In this document: positions 11,801 through 23,011 of the stretch, one piece after another | Layout of the letters: every line of letters begins with the position of its first letter | How positions within the stretch are numbered: position 1 is the stretch's first letter | From: Macrocybe gigantea | Taxonomy: Eukaryota > Basidiomycota > Agaricomycetes > Agaricales > Callistosporiaceae | DNA: 64,000 bases | Direction: 5' to 3' | Assembly (NCBI GenBank): GCA_011319805.1 | Contig: SJRY01000138.1 | Coordinates: 310,001 to 374,000 of the forward strand | The notes under the pieces: generated by a model | Seen by the model: only the letters and a program-made list of their open reading frames with translations | Told to the model about the DNA's origin: nothing | Database searches by the model: none | Program-made: the position numbers and the translations under genes

Positions 11801-14800
11801 AAGACAAGGAAAAAGAACCTGATGGAGCAAAACCCGGGGCAACAAGTACGCCTCCAGTACATCCTGCCTCAGTGGCTAGTATTCCTGGTTTCAAGAAGCT
11901 ATCCTCTTTGTCTTTGGAACCAGAGGATGCGATCACATTGAGAGCCCGAACTATTCAATTCAAGTATTTGTCTAAATCAGACGAATCAGACGAAGAAAGT
12001 ACATTCAAGACCCTTCGTGCTCTTGTCAGTCGTCTGTCAGTGCAAAATGCGACCGAGAAACAGTTGTTGGATGCTCTCAATGAACTTGCCGATCTTTTTG
12101 CTTCCCCTCATACATCTGTGTCTAGCTTTGAGTTACTTCAGAGCGGCGTCGTCGATGGATTACTCCAGTTTGCCACTGATGAGGCGCGGACGTGTAAGTT
12201 TGGTCACCTTTGCTTTTTTTTTTTTTTTTTTTTTAGGCATTCCTCATCCTCGCACAGTGCCTACATCTAAACGGAAGGAACTCCTTCTTAACGCATTCGG
12301 CAGCCCCAGGAGCAAGGGCACTCACCATCAGTCTCCTTTCGCAACATTAGTCAAAAAGCTGCAAGAGAGCCTTACGCGGATGGAATCCTTCGACGTCGTA
12401 ACGGTTTCACAGGGCATCGACGGTTTGTCCATATATTCTTTTGTGCGAGGTTATATTAACGATTTCTATCAGATGCCAAGCGAAGTTCGCCATCTTTGCT
12501 CGCTCGACAACTTCGCCTGCGGCTTGTTGCAACAGAGGATTCCGACATACCTCGTAATCTACATAACATTGTGGTTTCAATTCACGCTATCGCCACTTTT
12601 CAAGCACTTCATGACTATTTGCGCCCCAGAGTTGCTGGTTTGAGCAGCGGGTCACGTCTGTCAGGAATGTTGGCCGCTCTCGCTGCATCAGGATTTGGTA
12701 GCTCATCGCTGCGCGCACATGGCAATGATTCCCTTCCGCCGATGAAACCCCCAACGACTCCGCCAACGGAAAGTAGTTCTGCTTCCGGCAATTCGAAGAC
12801 GAGCACTCTTGGACATCGCCGTAGCCAGCGCTTAAGCTCTAGGAATGCTACTGCAGCTGCACCAGGTGCCGTTACAGAGGGTGATAAATCAGAGGTGTTG
12901 GGCAGTTTGTTGGCTCCAGGTGAATTATCCACCGCCCAGACTTCCACAGAAGCGGCCGTGTCTCCACCAGATACTGGTGCTGGCGATAATACTTTGGACT
13001 CAGAGTTACAAGCGGACTTCACGGATGACGAAGTTGACGCCGAGGTTTACGACGACGACGTAGAGGTTGACAATTCAGTTTCAGACAAGACGGTGACGTT
13101 GTCTGTGGCGGAAGGTCAGCCTCTCATTGATGAGCGATTCTTGTTACTTATTTTCACTCACAGATGGCTCAAGAGTCGAAGCACAGACGCCGGAAGGCAC
13201 TCGTGTTGCGACACCGAGTGCGGCTACAAAAGATACCGGCTCATCCGCGTCACGAAGCTTGCAGTCGGCGAAGGGGTCGTATGCTGCGGCCCTCAAGGCG
13301 AAGCCGACGGATTGGCATCTCGAATTCTCCATGGATGATCATGTCTTGCCTTTAGATTTGACTATCTATGGGGCCATTCATCAGCATGAAATGCGGAAAA
13401 AAGCAGGGGCGGTCCAACCCAGCATGATTTGGCAAGGCGTGTACACTATCAGGTTCAGGAAAGTCCCGGGACCAGTGCCTCTAGATTGTACGTGGACTTT
13501 TTTCTGAAGATATGCTCTTTCTAAGAATGTTCCTTTCCTAGCTGGTGGAGATGGGCTGGAGAATGGCGTGAAGAATAGATCAGCCAGTCCTTGTCTCTCC
13601 TCCCTCCCAGATGATGCTCCCCATTCCAAAATTCTTCGACTGCTTCGTGTGTTTCATCAGGTCAACACCCTCGAAGCGGAGCGATCAGTATTTAATGGCG
13701 AAAAGCGCAATCTGCTCGATTCGGCGTTCGTGAACAACAAACTCACCGCCAAATTGACGCGGCAATTAGAGGAGCCTATGATCGTGGCTAGGTATGTCCT
13801 TTGCATTCGGGACGGACAGGTTCTTGAATCTCTTTCCTCAGTTCATGCTTGCCAGACTGGGCACTCGATCTTCCTCAGCATTTCCCCTTCATCTTCCCCT
13901 TTGCTACTCGATACAATTTCCTTCAATCTACGTCGTTTGGTTACGCGCGTCTGATTCTCAAGTGGCAAAGCCAGCAGAATCGTGCCCAAGATAGTTCACG
14001 CAGAGATGATGGCATAGGCTTTCTCGGGCGTCTGCAACGGCAAAAGGTCAGAATCTCCCGCAAGCATATACTCGAGTCCGCCGTAAAGGTCTTCGAGCTA
14101 TATGGATCGTCGTCGTCAATCCTTGAGGTCGAATACTTTGATGAAGTTGGCACTGGTCTCGGTCCGACACTTGAATTCTATTCTTTGGTGTCCAAGGAAT
14201 TCGCCCGTAAGGACCTCAAAATTTGGAGGGATGCGGATGCTTCAAGCACAAGCCCTTACGTACATCATCCAACTGGTCTGTATCCGGCGCCCTTGAGTCA
14301 GGAAGATGTTGCAAGCGATGGTGGACAGTGAGTTTTTGAATATGCTGAGAAACAAAAAACACCTGACCTCCTTCCACCCAGGAAACGTACCCATATCTTA
14401 CGGGTCATAGGTCAATTTGTGGCTAAGGCAATGCTGGACTCCCGAATAATTGATCTGTCCTTCAACAAAGTTTTCTTGAAGCTTATTCTTGGGGAAGAAG
14501 TCCCTCTTGTGATAGCATCTTTGAAAGTATGTCATAGTACTAATTTGGGCAAACTGATGCTTATGGATTCTGCATGCAGCTTGTTGACTTGGAGCTCGCT
14601 AACTCGCTCACGAAGATCGAGAGCATCGCGCTTTCCCAGAGGCAGTTTTATAACGAGAAGGTCTCAACTATCTGGTATTTCAACTAAAGACCATTCTCAT
14701 CACTGCTCCATAGTTGCCCCGCAAGGCGATGAAGGTTGACCTCGTCCGTGTTGAGGACCTCGCCCTAGATTTTACTATTCCGGGATATGATATAGAACTC

Positions 14801-15533
14801 AGAGTTCGTCTTGTCCTGGAAATGTCGAGTGAAGGGCTGAATTTATCTTCTATGTAGCCTGGCGGAAGAGACATCCTGTCACATTGGAAAATGCTGACGA
14901 GTATATACATGAAGTTCTCGACGCCATACTCGGCAAAGGCACCCAAATCCAAGTGAAAGCATTCAAGGAGGGTTTCTCGAAGGTTTTCCCGGTGCTAGAC
15001 CTTCAAGCCTTCACTGCCGACGAATTGGTCATGCTCTTTGGCAACGCAGAAGAAGACTGGAGCGTTGAAAGTGCGTGTTGCCAAATATTCACTTCCACGT
15101 GCGCCGAATTTTGACGTTCTCGGCTACAGCCCTTCTGGAAGCACTGAAAGCTGATCATGGTTTCAACGTCGAAAGTCGAGCCATCCATGACCTCGTCGAC
15201 ATTATCACGAATTACGATGCACAGATGAGGCGTGCATTCTTGCAATTCATAACTGGCAGCCCCAAGTTGCCGATAGGCGGTAAGGCGGACCCGTCCCCCA
15301 TACAGATCCAGAAGCTGAATGGACGGCCTCGTACAGGATTTCGTGGTCTCAACCCGCTGTTGACGGTAGTGCGCAAACCACATGAACCTCCGTTGACGGC
15401 AGACGATTATCTTCCAAGCGTCATGACATGCGTCAACTATCTCAAGTTGCCAGAGTACAGTTCAAAGGCAGTCATGCGTGAAAAGTTGTGCATCGCTATA
15501 CAAGAGGGCATTGGAAGTTTCCATCTGTCTTGA
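8861..15533 (+). CDS. UFD4: HECT-type E3 ubiquitin ligase, Ufd4/TRIP12 family
   Basis: About 18 exons. The N-terminus is disordered and basic/acidic with an Asp/Glu run near 9760-9800. An armadillo-like region covers about 9870-11070, and the C-terminal HECT domain begins near 14050 and ends with catalytic cysteine in SVMTCVNYLKLP at about 15420-15455. Ufd4 ligases build ubiquitin chains on N-degron and ubiquitin-fusion substrates. Exons from 8961 or later are in phase to the end, apart from one missing base at about 14875. Exon 1 (ATG 8861 with an intron 8906-8960) is my best guess, since no other ATG connects in frame. Intron 12194-12236 contains 21 consecutive T. Confidence 0.9.
12214..12234 (+). 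repeat. Poly-T run of 21 bases inside a UFD4 intron
   Basis: A pure T tract forms the pyrimidine tract of a 43-nt intron, directly before its AG. It is much longer than pyrimidine tracts of neighbouring introns and its exact length is unlikely to be reliable. Confidence 0.8.
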
Positions 15534-15761
15534 ACATTGCATACCTGTTTTGTAACGCTGTTCTACCTGTTTTGTGGACTCCCTTTTGTAAACCTTAGTG
15601 TCAATTGTGCTTTTACAGTTAATGATATAGAATTTGAAGAAAATGGATCCACGCATGCATGCTTCAAGAGGACGACCTTATTTGTCGACAACAGCATCCG
15701 AGGATATGAACGCCGACCCCGATTGAAGCTGATTACTAAGCCAAGTTATTCCTTGACCACC

Positions 15762-16370
15762 ATGTCGAAACACCATCCCGGTATGTCCAAGGACCCGTAT
15801 ACTCTCCTGTTTGCATATTTACGCTCTTTACAGATCTCATTATGTGCAGGAGACAGCCGGGCATCGGTAAGTCTGGACAACCAACACTCGAAAGATGTAA
15901 CTCTTTACTAATCCAAGCAAAACAGCCATTGGTCGTCTCTGCGAGAAGTGCGACGGTAAATGGTGAGTGTCTTTCGTCATTATCAAACTATTGTAATGCA
16001 TTTAACACATCTTGATGCCAGCCCCGTCTGTGATTCGTACGTGAGGCCAGAAACACTGGTTCGCATATGCGACGAATGCAACTTTGGCACGTACGGTGGT
16101 CGCTGCATAATTTGTGGGTCGCCAGGTGAGCTTCGTAATCATAATTCGTGTTCCTTCCTTATACGTCATATGCAGGTATTTCAGACGCATATTACTGTGC
16201 AGAGTGCACGCGACTGGAGAAGGATCGTGATGGTTGTCCGAAGATTGTGAATCTAGGAGCCAGCAGAACGGATCTCTTCTATGAGCGTCGGCGTCTAGGT
16301 GCGTCTATTATGTTGCATATGTTCTTGTGGGTATCTAACTTATCTCATTCCAGGGTTCAAAAAGGGCTAG
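15762..16370 (+). CDS. RDS3: PHD-finger-like splicing factor PHF5A/Rds3 (SF3b subunit)
   Basis: Six exons (15762-15780, 15834-15866, 15926-15962, 16022-16125, 16176-16298, 16354-16370) make a 110-residue protein, the same length as human PHF5A. The cysteine knot is complete: CRRQ, CEKCDGKCPVC, CDECNFG, CIICG, YYCAECT and the end [15 protein letters not shown]5A is a core subunit of the SF3b complex of U2 snRNP and helps hold the branch-point helix. The gene lies 228 bases after UFD4 on the same strand and converges on the next gene with only 64 bases between stop codons. Confidence 0.96.
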
Positions 16371-16434
16371 GCAGCTCGCCAGTTGCTCATTATAATGAAA
16401 CATTGGATGTTGCTACATACAACTGAAATGCATC

Positions 16435-19400
16435 TCAACGGTAGACAGGATGTTTAATTACCGGGGGACTGCCTTCTGGGTTGTCGAGGTTGATGAAATT
16501 CCTAATAATCCTGTCAATGACTGTAAGGAATGATCTGGGAAATGACACACTTAAATATATGCATATCGACCTTGTGGAATATGATAAGACGTCATTTTTT
16601 CTTTCAAAACGATGACTTGCACTTACTGGTGCTTTGAAAACCAAGAAAACATGGGTGTCGTCATGCGTATCGACGTATTCGCAAGTGTCACACAGGTCGC
16701 GTCCACAGTAAGCGCATCGGAACCACTCGCCCCAGATACGGGTCATACATCGATCGCAGACCGCGGCCGAATGCATGAGTTGGGACAGATAACCTGATAG
16801 AGTCTAGTTAAAAAGGAATCATTTTGATGTAGCATCAGGATACTTGCCTCGGGGGTCATTTTGCGAACTGCAACCAGAAGCCGGCCCAACGGGTTGTTTG
16901 TACCTTGAACAAATCTAAACCAAAGGCGGTGGAGCGAATTGTTTGAAACGCACAAAATTGGGATTAACGGGGACAACAATTCCAACGGCTTCTGAACGGG
17001 ACGAGGAAACTTGAAGAACACATGCATTGGGTCGTGCAACATGTACGAACGGTGTTCACAATTTTCGCACTGGGAGCAATTTAGCAGCGAGAAATAAATG
17101 AACGCGGGCATGAAAGTACCAGATTATATCCTCGAGGAAGCGAAGGACAGTTGGCGCACTGATACCGATTTCCGATTATGGACTACATGACTACGTCAGA
17201 CACACACATGGTCCCATTGGGCAGGAGAGCTTACATTGCGGCAGCCGTTACAAGGAATATGATGATTGTCCATTGATTGATGACTTGATCCACCGACGAC
17301 CACGGTATGAGCGAAAGAAACGACGGAGCTGGCCTTGGAGCCAAAAGAGCCCAAGCCGACACTGGCTGCATCCCTGCCAGTCCAGAGATTGAATGCGCGA
17401 CGGCTGACGCTTTCAAGCTGCATGGCAGAGCCAATATCCTAAAGTTAGCATATTCATTTCACCAGAAGAAAGGAAAAATCCAGACCTCTGAATCCTCCAG
17501 AGGGTAAGGTATCTACATGAGAGGATATTAAGCATGTTATTCCGGTAAACAGCCAAAAGTATCACCTTGATCAGGATGTGAGAAGAATTGTGTCCTCCAC
17601 CATCAGAATCGAGATTTCCAGGCAAGCCAGCTGACTCGCAATTGGAGCAAATGTCCACAGAATCACATACGAGGCAATGAAAAAGAGCCCCGACAATGTC
17701 AAGGAGGCAGCTACAATCCACTGCATCAGCAAAGGATATCGTCAAAAGTATGGCATACGCACTGTGCACATTTGACACCCTGGTGAGTGAGAGCTGGCAA
17801 GTATAATGTCAAACGGCACATTTAGCTAGACGTGGATAAAGTGGACGCACGCTGTTCACCGTTGCGTTCTGAAGGCTTGAAGGAAGCAATGGGCTTATCG
17901 GGAATAGTGAGAAATGCGTGTGAAGGGTGCAGTTCGTGCACTTGACTGTTGAACTGGGAGGTCAGAGCAGTCAGAAAGACATTGACAGAGCATTACCTGT
18001 AACAGGCACGGCAGAGATTGATGTTTCTACAAGACGCGCACTTGTACCGTTTGCTGTTTGTGACTGCTTCACAAGTTGAACACTTCGAGACCTGTGCTTC
18101 ATCTTGTTCTAGAGACGACGGAAAGTTGAGGCATATAATCCTACATAGTCAAAATCAACTTACCAACGTCTTCCCATCCATTACGTCCCCATATTTTTTC
18201 GCGGAAGGCATGCCGTAGTTGTCCCTTCCTAGGCGGTGCCCTCCTCCATTGGGACGCAGTCTGTGCATCGCTGGGCGAAGCCGGAAGGGACAATCCAGGA
18301 GACGAAAGTCCACCTTCAATTGCATGATCGATACCAACGGACTCTAGACAATTGGGACACAGCTCGTAGCCTTGAGTGAGGGATGACCCATGAGGTGAAA
18401 GATGAGGTGCTGAGGAAGAGAAAGGGTTGCCGTGATTGTTGCGAGGTCTAATTTGGGAGCCCGGCCATCCAAAGAAAGGGTCAGGCGACGTTGGCACGAG
18501 TGGAGAAGAGGATGCAGAATGTACGAAGGGAGGATACGTGTGCTGATGGCTATGAGAGTATCCATCCACCTGTTCTCCGGCCTTTGCTGGTGTTTTTTCT
18601 CCACAGACAGAGCAGACATAACGGAGTGTATCCAGCAACTTTCCGCAATAGGAACAACTTGTAAGTTCACTGGGGGTAGGAGCCGAAGGGTATGGGCGTA
18701 ACCGTCCACTGTCGTCAAAATCAAAGGCGTTCTCCTCGTTGGATGACGAGCTAAATAGAGGTTGGTGAGGGTGCGAATGCGTTGATACGACAGGACCAAA
18801 TGCTACAGGCTTGGAATGTTTGTCGGCCTTGACACGCTGAGATGCGAGCCAATTGAGCTGCATGGAATTCGGCCGAAGTCTATGTTCAATAGATCCTCGG
18901 AATCATCGTCATAACCTTCGTCGTTACTCTGTGATGCAGCAGAGCTAGCGGAATTATAAGTGTAATAGTAGCGGCCATTGGGGTCTCTTTCGAGAGCCAA
19001 ATCGCCTTGGTAGTGGCGGGTATCCTGGGGTTCGATTGAGATGGCATCGGACTCTGAAGGCTCTGGCAATGTCCCAAGCATCGTTCTTATAGCGCGTTCG
19101 TTCTGGTCTCGGAGCCAAGCGGCGCCCCTTTCGCTTCGCTCCAAAGACGAATATCCGGCCTCGATGCTATCTTCCCTCTGCCGTTTTTGCGAATCGGGAA
19201 GTTCGAATAAGATAGCAGGATCTGCCGGATAACGCTCCTGGACTGATCGACTATAATCGTCTGTAAATGGGTTGTCGTCTAACCGCAAAGTGCGAATCCC
19301 TGTCTCTATATCAGGCTTTGCTTGGGTAGGTCGCACGGCAGATATGGAGGTAGGAGAGCTCAACACCGTGCTATCTGCGGTCGACAGTCTCCCATTGTCA

Positions 19401-19924
19401 CGGGAACTGACAGTGACCGAATCATCCTCTATGTCGACGGAAGGAGAACCAAACGAGAACGATTGCCGACTTCCGTTCCGTCCCCTGTACTCATCGAGGC
19501 TCGCAAGTGAGGACGTGTCAGAGAGGCTAGGACCATCGTATTCGATGATGATATTGACGCGCATCGTGAGCTTTCGGCTTCCGAAGCTACGATTAGAGAG
19601 AATGGATGCACCCGATGAAACAGGAGCTTCATCGTTGGAGAAGTATTGAATGGCTTCGGTCAGGTCCAAATCAGTTAGGATAGTCGTAACTTCTCCATCG
19701 TCATCCTTGTATGAGATGGTGTATGGAGTGGAAGAGAGAGCGAAGCATTGCTCTACCTGTGAGATGCGTGAGGGAGCGCCTGTCTGCCACGAAACTCATT
19801 TCGAGCTTACTCTTCGCTTGAGGAGGTCATAAGTGCAATTACGAGCAGTTGTGAATGATATTCGCTTGTGACGGTTATCGAGAACGCATTTCACAACTAG
19901 TGGCCGGTCTGGTTGATTGTACAT
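16435..19924 (-). CDS. PB1-domain protein with five ZZ-type zinc fingers (NBR1/p62-like)
   Basis: Fifteen exons; phases agree throughout except one missing base near 18871-18876. An N-terminal PB1 domain (first 80 residues) has the basic LVVKCVLDN strand and the acidic OPCA turn YKDDDGEV. A disordered Ser-rich region of roughly 300 residues follows, then five ZZ-like fingers: SCSYCGKLL...CPNC, KCSTCEA...CRACYSQVHELHPSHAF, KCAHCLLD...CSNC, PCNGCRN...CENC and VCDRCMTRI...CDTCEYVDTHDDTHVF. PB1 plus ZZ is the layout of selective-autophagy receptors, but I see neither an NBR1 FW domain nor a UBA domain. Function in autophagy is inferred from layout alone. The start is the ATG directly before the PB1 strand. 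Confidence 0.85.
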
Positions 19925-21104
19925 GAGGTGGACGTTGTCAGACGATGGCGAACTGGCTGCTGGAACATGTCCGTGCCCGATCACTCAGCACGATTATCCG
20001 TTTCTGGACCGCAGCAATCTGAGCATCCTTACGTAATCGACATCACTCACAGCGAGACGTGCAAAATCTCAATTTTTAATGACGGTAGTCACCACGTTTT
20101 ACCAGTCCACTAGGACCTTAACCAGCTCTTTTGTCTTTATTGACAATTGGAAAGCGTCGCAGAATCCATACCCGCATCGGTGTGCAGCATTCAGGATCTG
20201 TTATGAATCATGCAACTTGGGGAAATGTCAGGTCGGGGACGGTCTGACAACACATTAGGCGAACCTCGAACTTGTTCTCACCTCACGTGGCCTTCTCAGC
20301 GCGAGGCCCAAAATACTCATGACTCCGGAACGATTATGCAAATTTTCATGTTGCCCGCTCCCTAAAGAAATAAGCACGTGAGTTATTCGTTTGCGCTTCT
20401 CATTGCGTCGACTTATATCTGAATCCATGTTTCTACAATTGAGTTCAGGACAGTCTGTGTTTACATCTCTCGCCATCACGACGTCAGGGATGAGGAACAT
20501 TCGGTAGTCCCCAAATGCCGTTAATATAGTGCCATGCGTTGAGTGCCACATTCACCCGAAACGCTCACGAGTTATATATTCTTGGGACTGTCGATCTCCT
20601 CTGCCATGAGCGATTCATTGGCCTTCGAACGATCTTACGTTTCCTTTAAGCAAATCAGCGTCAGATCGTTCTCACTTCATTGTCAGATGAACTGGTGACT
20701 TGTTTCGGTGTGCAGATGCGCTTATCAAAAAGCGCTCACGCTTGCCATCCGTCAAACTGAATGCACACGTACCAAGGAAGACAATGCTCTTGGTATCGGA
20801 TAATAGACCCTAGGATCGCGATCCGTACTCTTCTGGACAGATACCGCCTGCAGATATGTCGTCCCCGTATTTCCTCATCAGAATGCCTATGCCTTGATGT
20901 AGATCTATCTCATTCTTGTCACAGAGTCCTCCAAACAATATTGATAAACGACTGCAGGTCGGTATGGCAAACGTTTTCTCAAAACATGTCTCTGTGTCTG
21001 CCTCTCCATGAGTTCTTCCGCATGAAGATAACTGCCAAACTAGACGGGACTGGGTCCATTTCGTTGTCTTTTCAACCTTCCCGTGCTACTCTAAGCCATA
21101 CCAG
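19925..21104. other. 1.2-kb region with no confident gene
   Basis: It lies between the PB1/ZZ gene (leftward) and the C2H2 gene (rightward). Both promoters and the unresolved first exon of the C2H2 gene must lie here. Open frames are short and show no family resemblance. An ATG at 20856 could be the C2H2 start but its frame closes after 13 codons. Confidence 0.5.
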
Positions 21105-22089
21105 GCTGGAAATGTGAACTTGCACTTCGACACCCTTCTCGAGAATGGCGTTAGCGCGTTATCCATCTATGCCTCCTTCAACACTGTTCCTAGCCCTGAA
21201 CCGAATGGTACGTCTAGCCTTCTACCAAGTTGCATCAATGTCCGCGAGCGGATTTATGATATGCGCTCAGACATGGTACCGCCGCAGAACAGTGTTCATA
21301 CCGATCGAAGCACAACAGACAACATGATGTACAGTGGATCTTCGTACCATTCACTTCCCATCTCAGGACTGTTGGACGGTGCATCCACATCGTCGAGCCC
21401 ATATGCCGGCCAACGCCAACTTTCCCTTTCGTCGGGCAAGGTCAGCTATGAGGTTGACCAAAGCTGTAAGCTCTCTCCAAACATCTCATGAGCGACGCCG
21501 ACACGATCAAGTATTTGAAGTCGATACATTTAGACATATCGAAAACTCGTATGCCGCTTCCCCCCAGGGCTGGTCGGCCCTAATCAACGATCGGCAAGAT
21601 GTGGGCCAGCCCGTGGGTTTGTTTCCAGCGTCTTCGAACGCCGAGCCGCATCAGGAGTTCTTTGATCCTTTCATGGGTCACTCTGATGCGGTGTACTCGG
21701 AATACGATACGCAATCGCCTTCCATTGCTGCAACCAGCATCGACTCACCCTCCAACTTCAGTTCCGAATCGGATGTCCCCAGCATGAACTACGCGAAATA
21801 CAATGGAGATTCGTCGCATGGACGGCGGCGGCGCAATACAAGGAGCCGACCCGGGAATAAACAGAAACAGACCTTCCCATGCTCATACCAGTGTCCAGAG
21901 GTCTTTTCACGAAAGCACGATCGGATGCGTCACGAAGTCATGCAGCATAGGAAGCGCTGTGACTTCGTTTGCAGTAAATGTAGGAGGTTCTTTGCGTCGG
22001 ACAGAACGTTGGCAAAGCACAGATGCAGCAATCAGATCACTGGCGTACGCTGGGCTGCTCCCGATGGCACACCTTCGTGTGGGGAATGA
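21105..22089 (+). CDS. C2H2 zinc-finger protein, 5' end unresolved
   Basis: Three exons can be joined in phase: 21105-21207, 21271-21465 and 21512-22089, giving 291 residues to the stop. The first listed base follows a CAG acceptor, so at least one upstream exon with the ATG is missing. A Ser/Pro/Asn-rich body is followed by a basic stretch and two C-terminal fingers: CSYQCPEVFSRKHDRMRHE with HEVMQH (a C-x3-C finger) and CSKCRRFFASDRTLAKHRC (C2HC type). This suggests a DNA-binding transcription factor specific to this lineage; targets cannot be inferred. The first in-frame ATG downstream, at 21261, lies inside an intron with GTACGT and CTCAG ends. Confidence 0.7.
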
Positions 22090-23011
22090 TATTCGTGTAT
22101 GTATGGTCCCAATCTCGTCTCAGCTTTATACCTACCTTCTGTTTATATCTAGATGATTGGAACCGAATCCCCTTTCTTAGCTGCTTGTAGCTTCGATGGT
22201 GTACGAACCGCTCCGTGAGTTTCCAACGGTTCTGTATCAAAGGCTAGATCAAATGGGAATCCCTGAAACGTGTAGTCCGGAGACGATTGAACCAGAGATT
22301 TGCATGTATTTCATGGAACTTGGGCTCCACGCTTTTTAGCCTTAACCTTGAGCCATTGCGGCCTGCCTGTAGCCCGTTCAACCGTTCCGATGGAAAGCCC
22401 TGCAAGCTCACCTGACCACTGGCGGTGTTGCGTAATCCTACTCGGTACTAACAGTTCCACGATGATAGCGAATCTACGTCGGGCTCTTCTTGGTCATCGG
22501 CTTTACTTCTTCAGGCGCAGCATGAAGCCCATCTGCTACAGCTTTTTTTGGGTCTTATTAATTTTTTTTTTGAACTGATCTATAGACAGATAAGCGACTA
22601 TGCCTCTCTGCTAGCGGAGTTCTCCATGTCCTACCTGGTCACCACAACTCCTTTGTCCATTCCGTCTAACTGGTCCTGCTTGGCAGCCATACAAAGCGTC
22701 CACATTTAAGGTTGAATACATTGTTGTTTTATAATTCTGTCAGCATCCGTAACGAGCTTTAGGTAGTCACCGTCAATCATTTTTGAGTGCTGCGGTGGTG
22801 GATGCTGCCACTCTGATGTAACAAGTCTAAATTTTAGTCTGAGGATCAAAATGTGCGGGGCATGCGGGGCACAATTATGAGCCGTCGGGACTCGGATAGT
22901 GAACTGCCGACATTTCCGTGCTGAAATCACAGTTCTGGCTCGACTTTCCAAGTCAAACCGGAAAGTGGTGGCCTATATGACCCGTTGTCGATTATTCGAC
23001 GGGTTTTGAAC
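22090..23011. other. 0.9-kb intergenic region
   Basis: I see no gene here. Short A/T-rich stretches, including a T run near 22561-22571, are the only notable content. It holds the C2H2 terminator and the promoter of the carnitine acetyltransferase gene. Confidence 0.5.

Noticed and set aside
16844..16852. A fifth GC-AG intron (GAG|GCAAGT) in the PB1/ZZ gene
   Set aside because: Using GCAAGT breaks the frame; the GT four bases later (GTATCC) keeps phase with the next exon.
22090..23011. Possible small gene in the gap before CAT2
   Set aside because: Only short frames without family resemblance or good splice structure.
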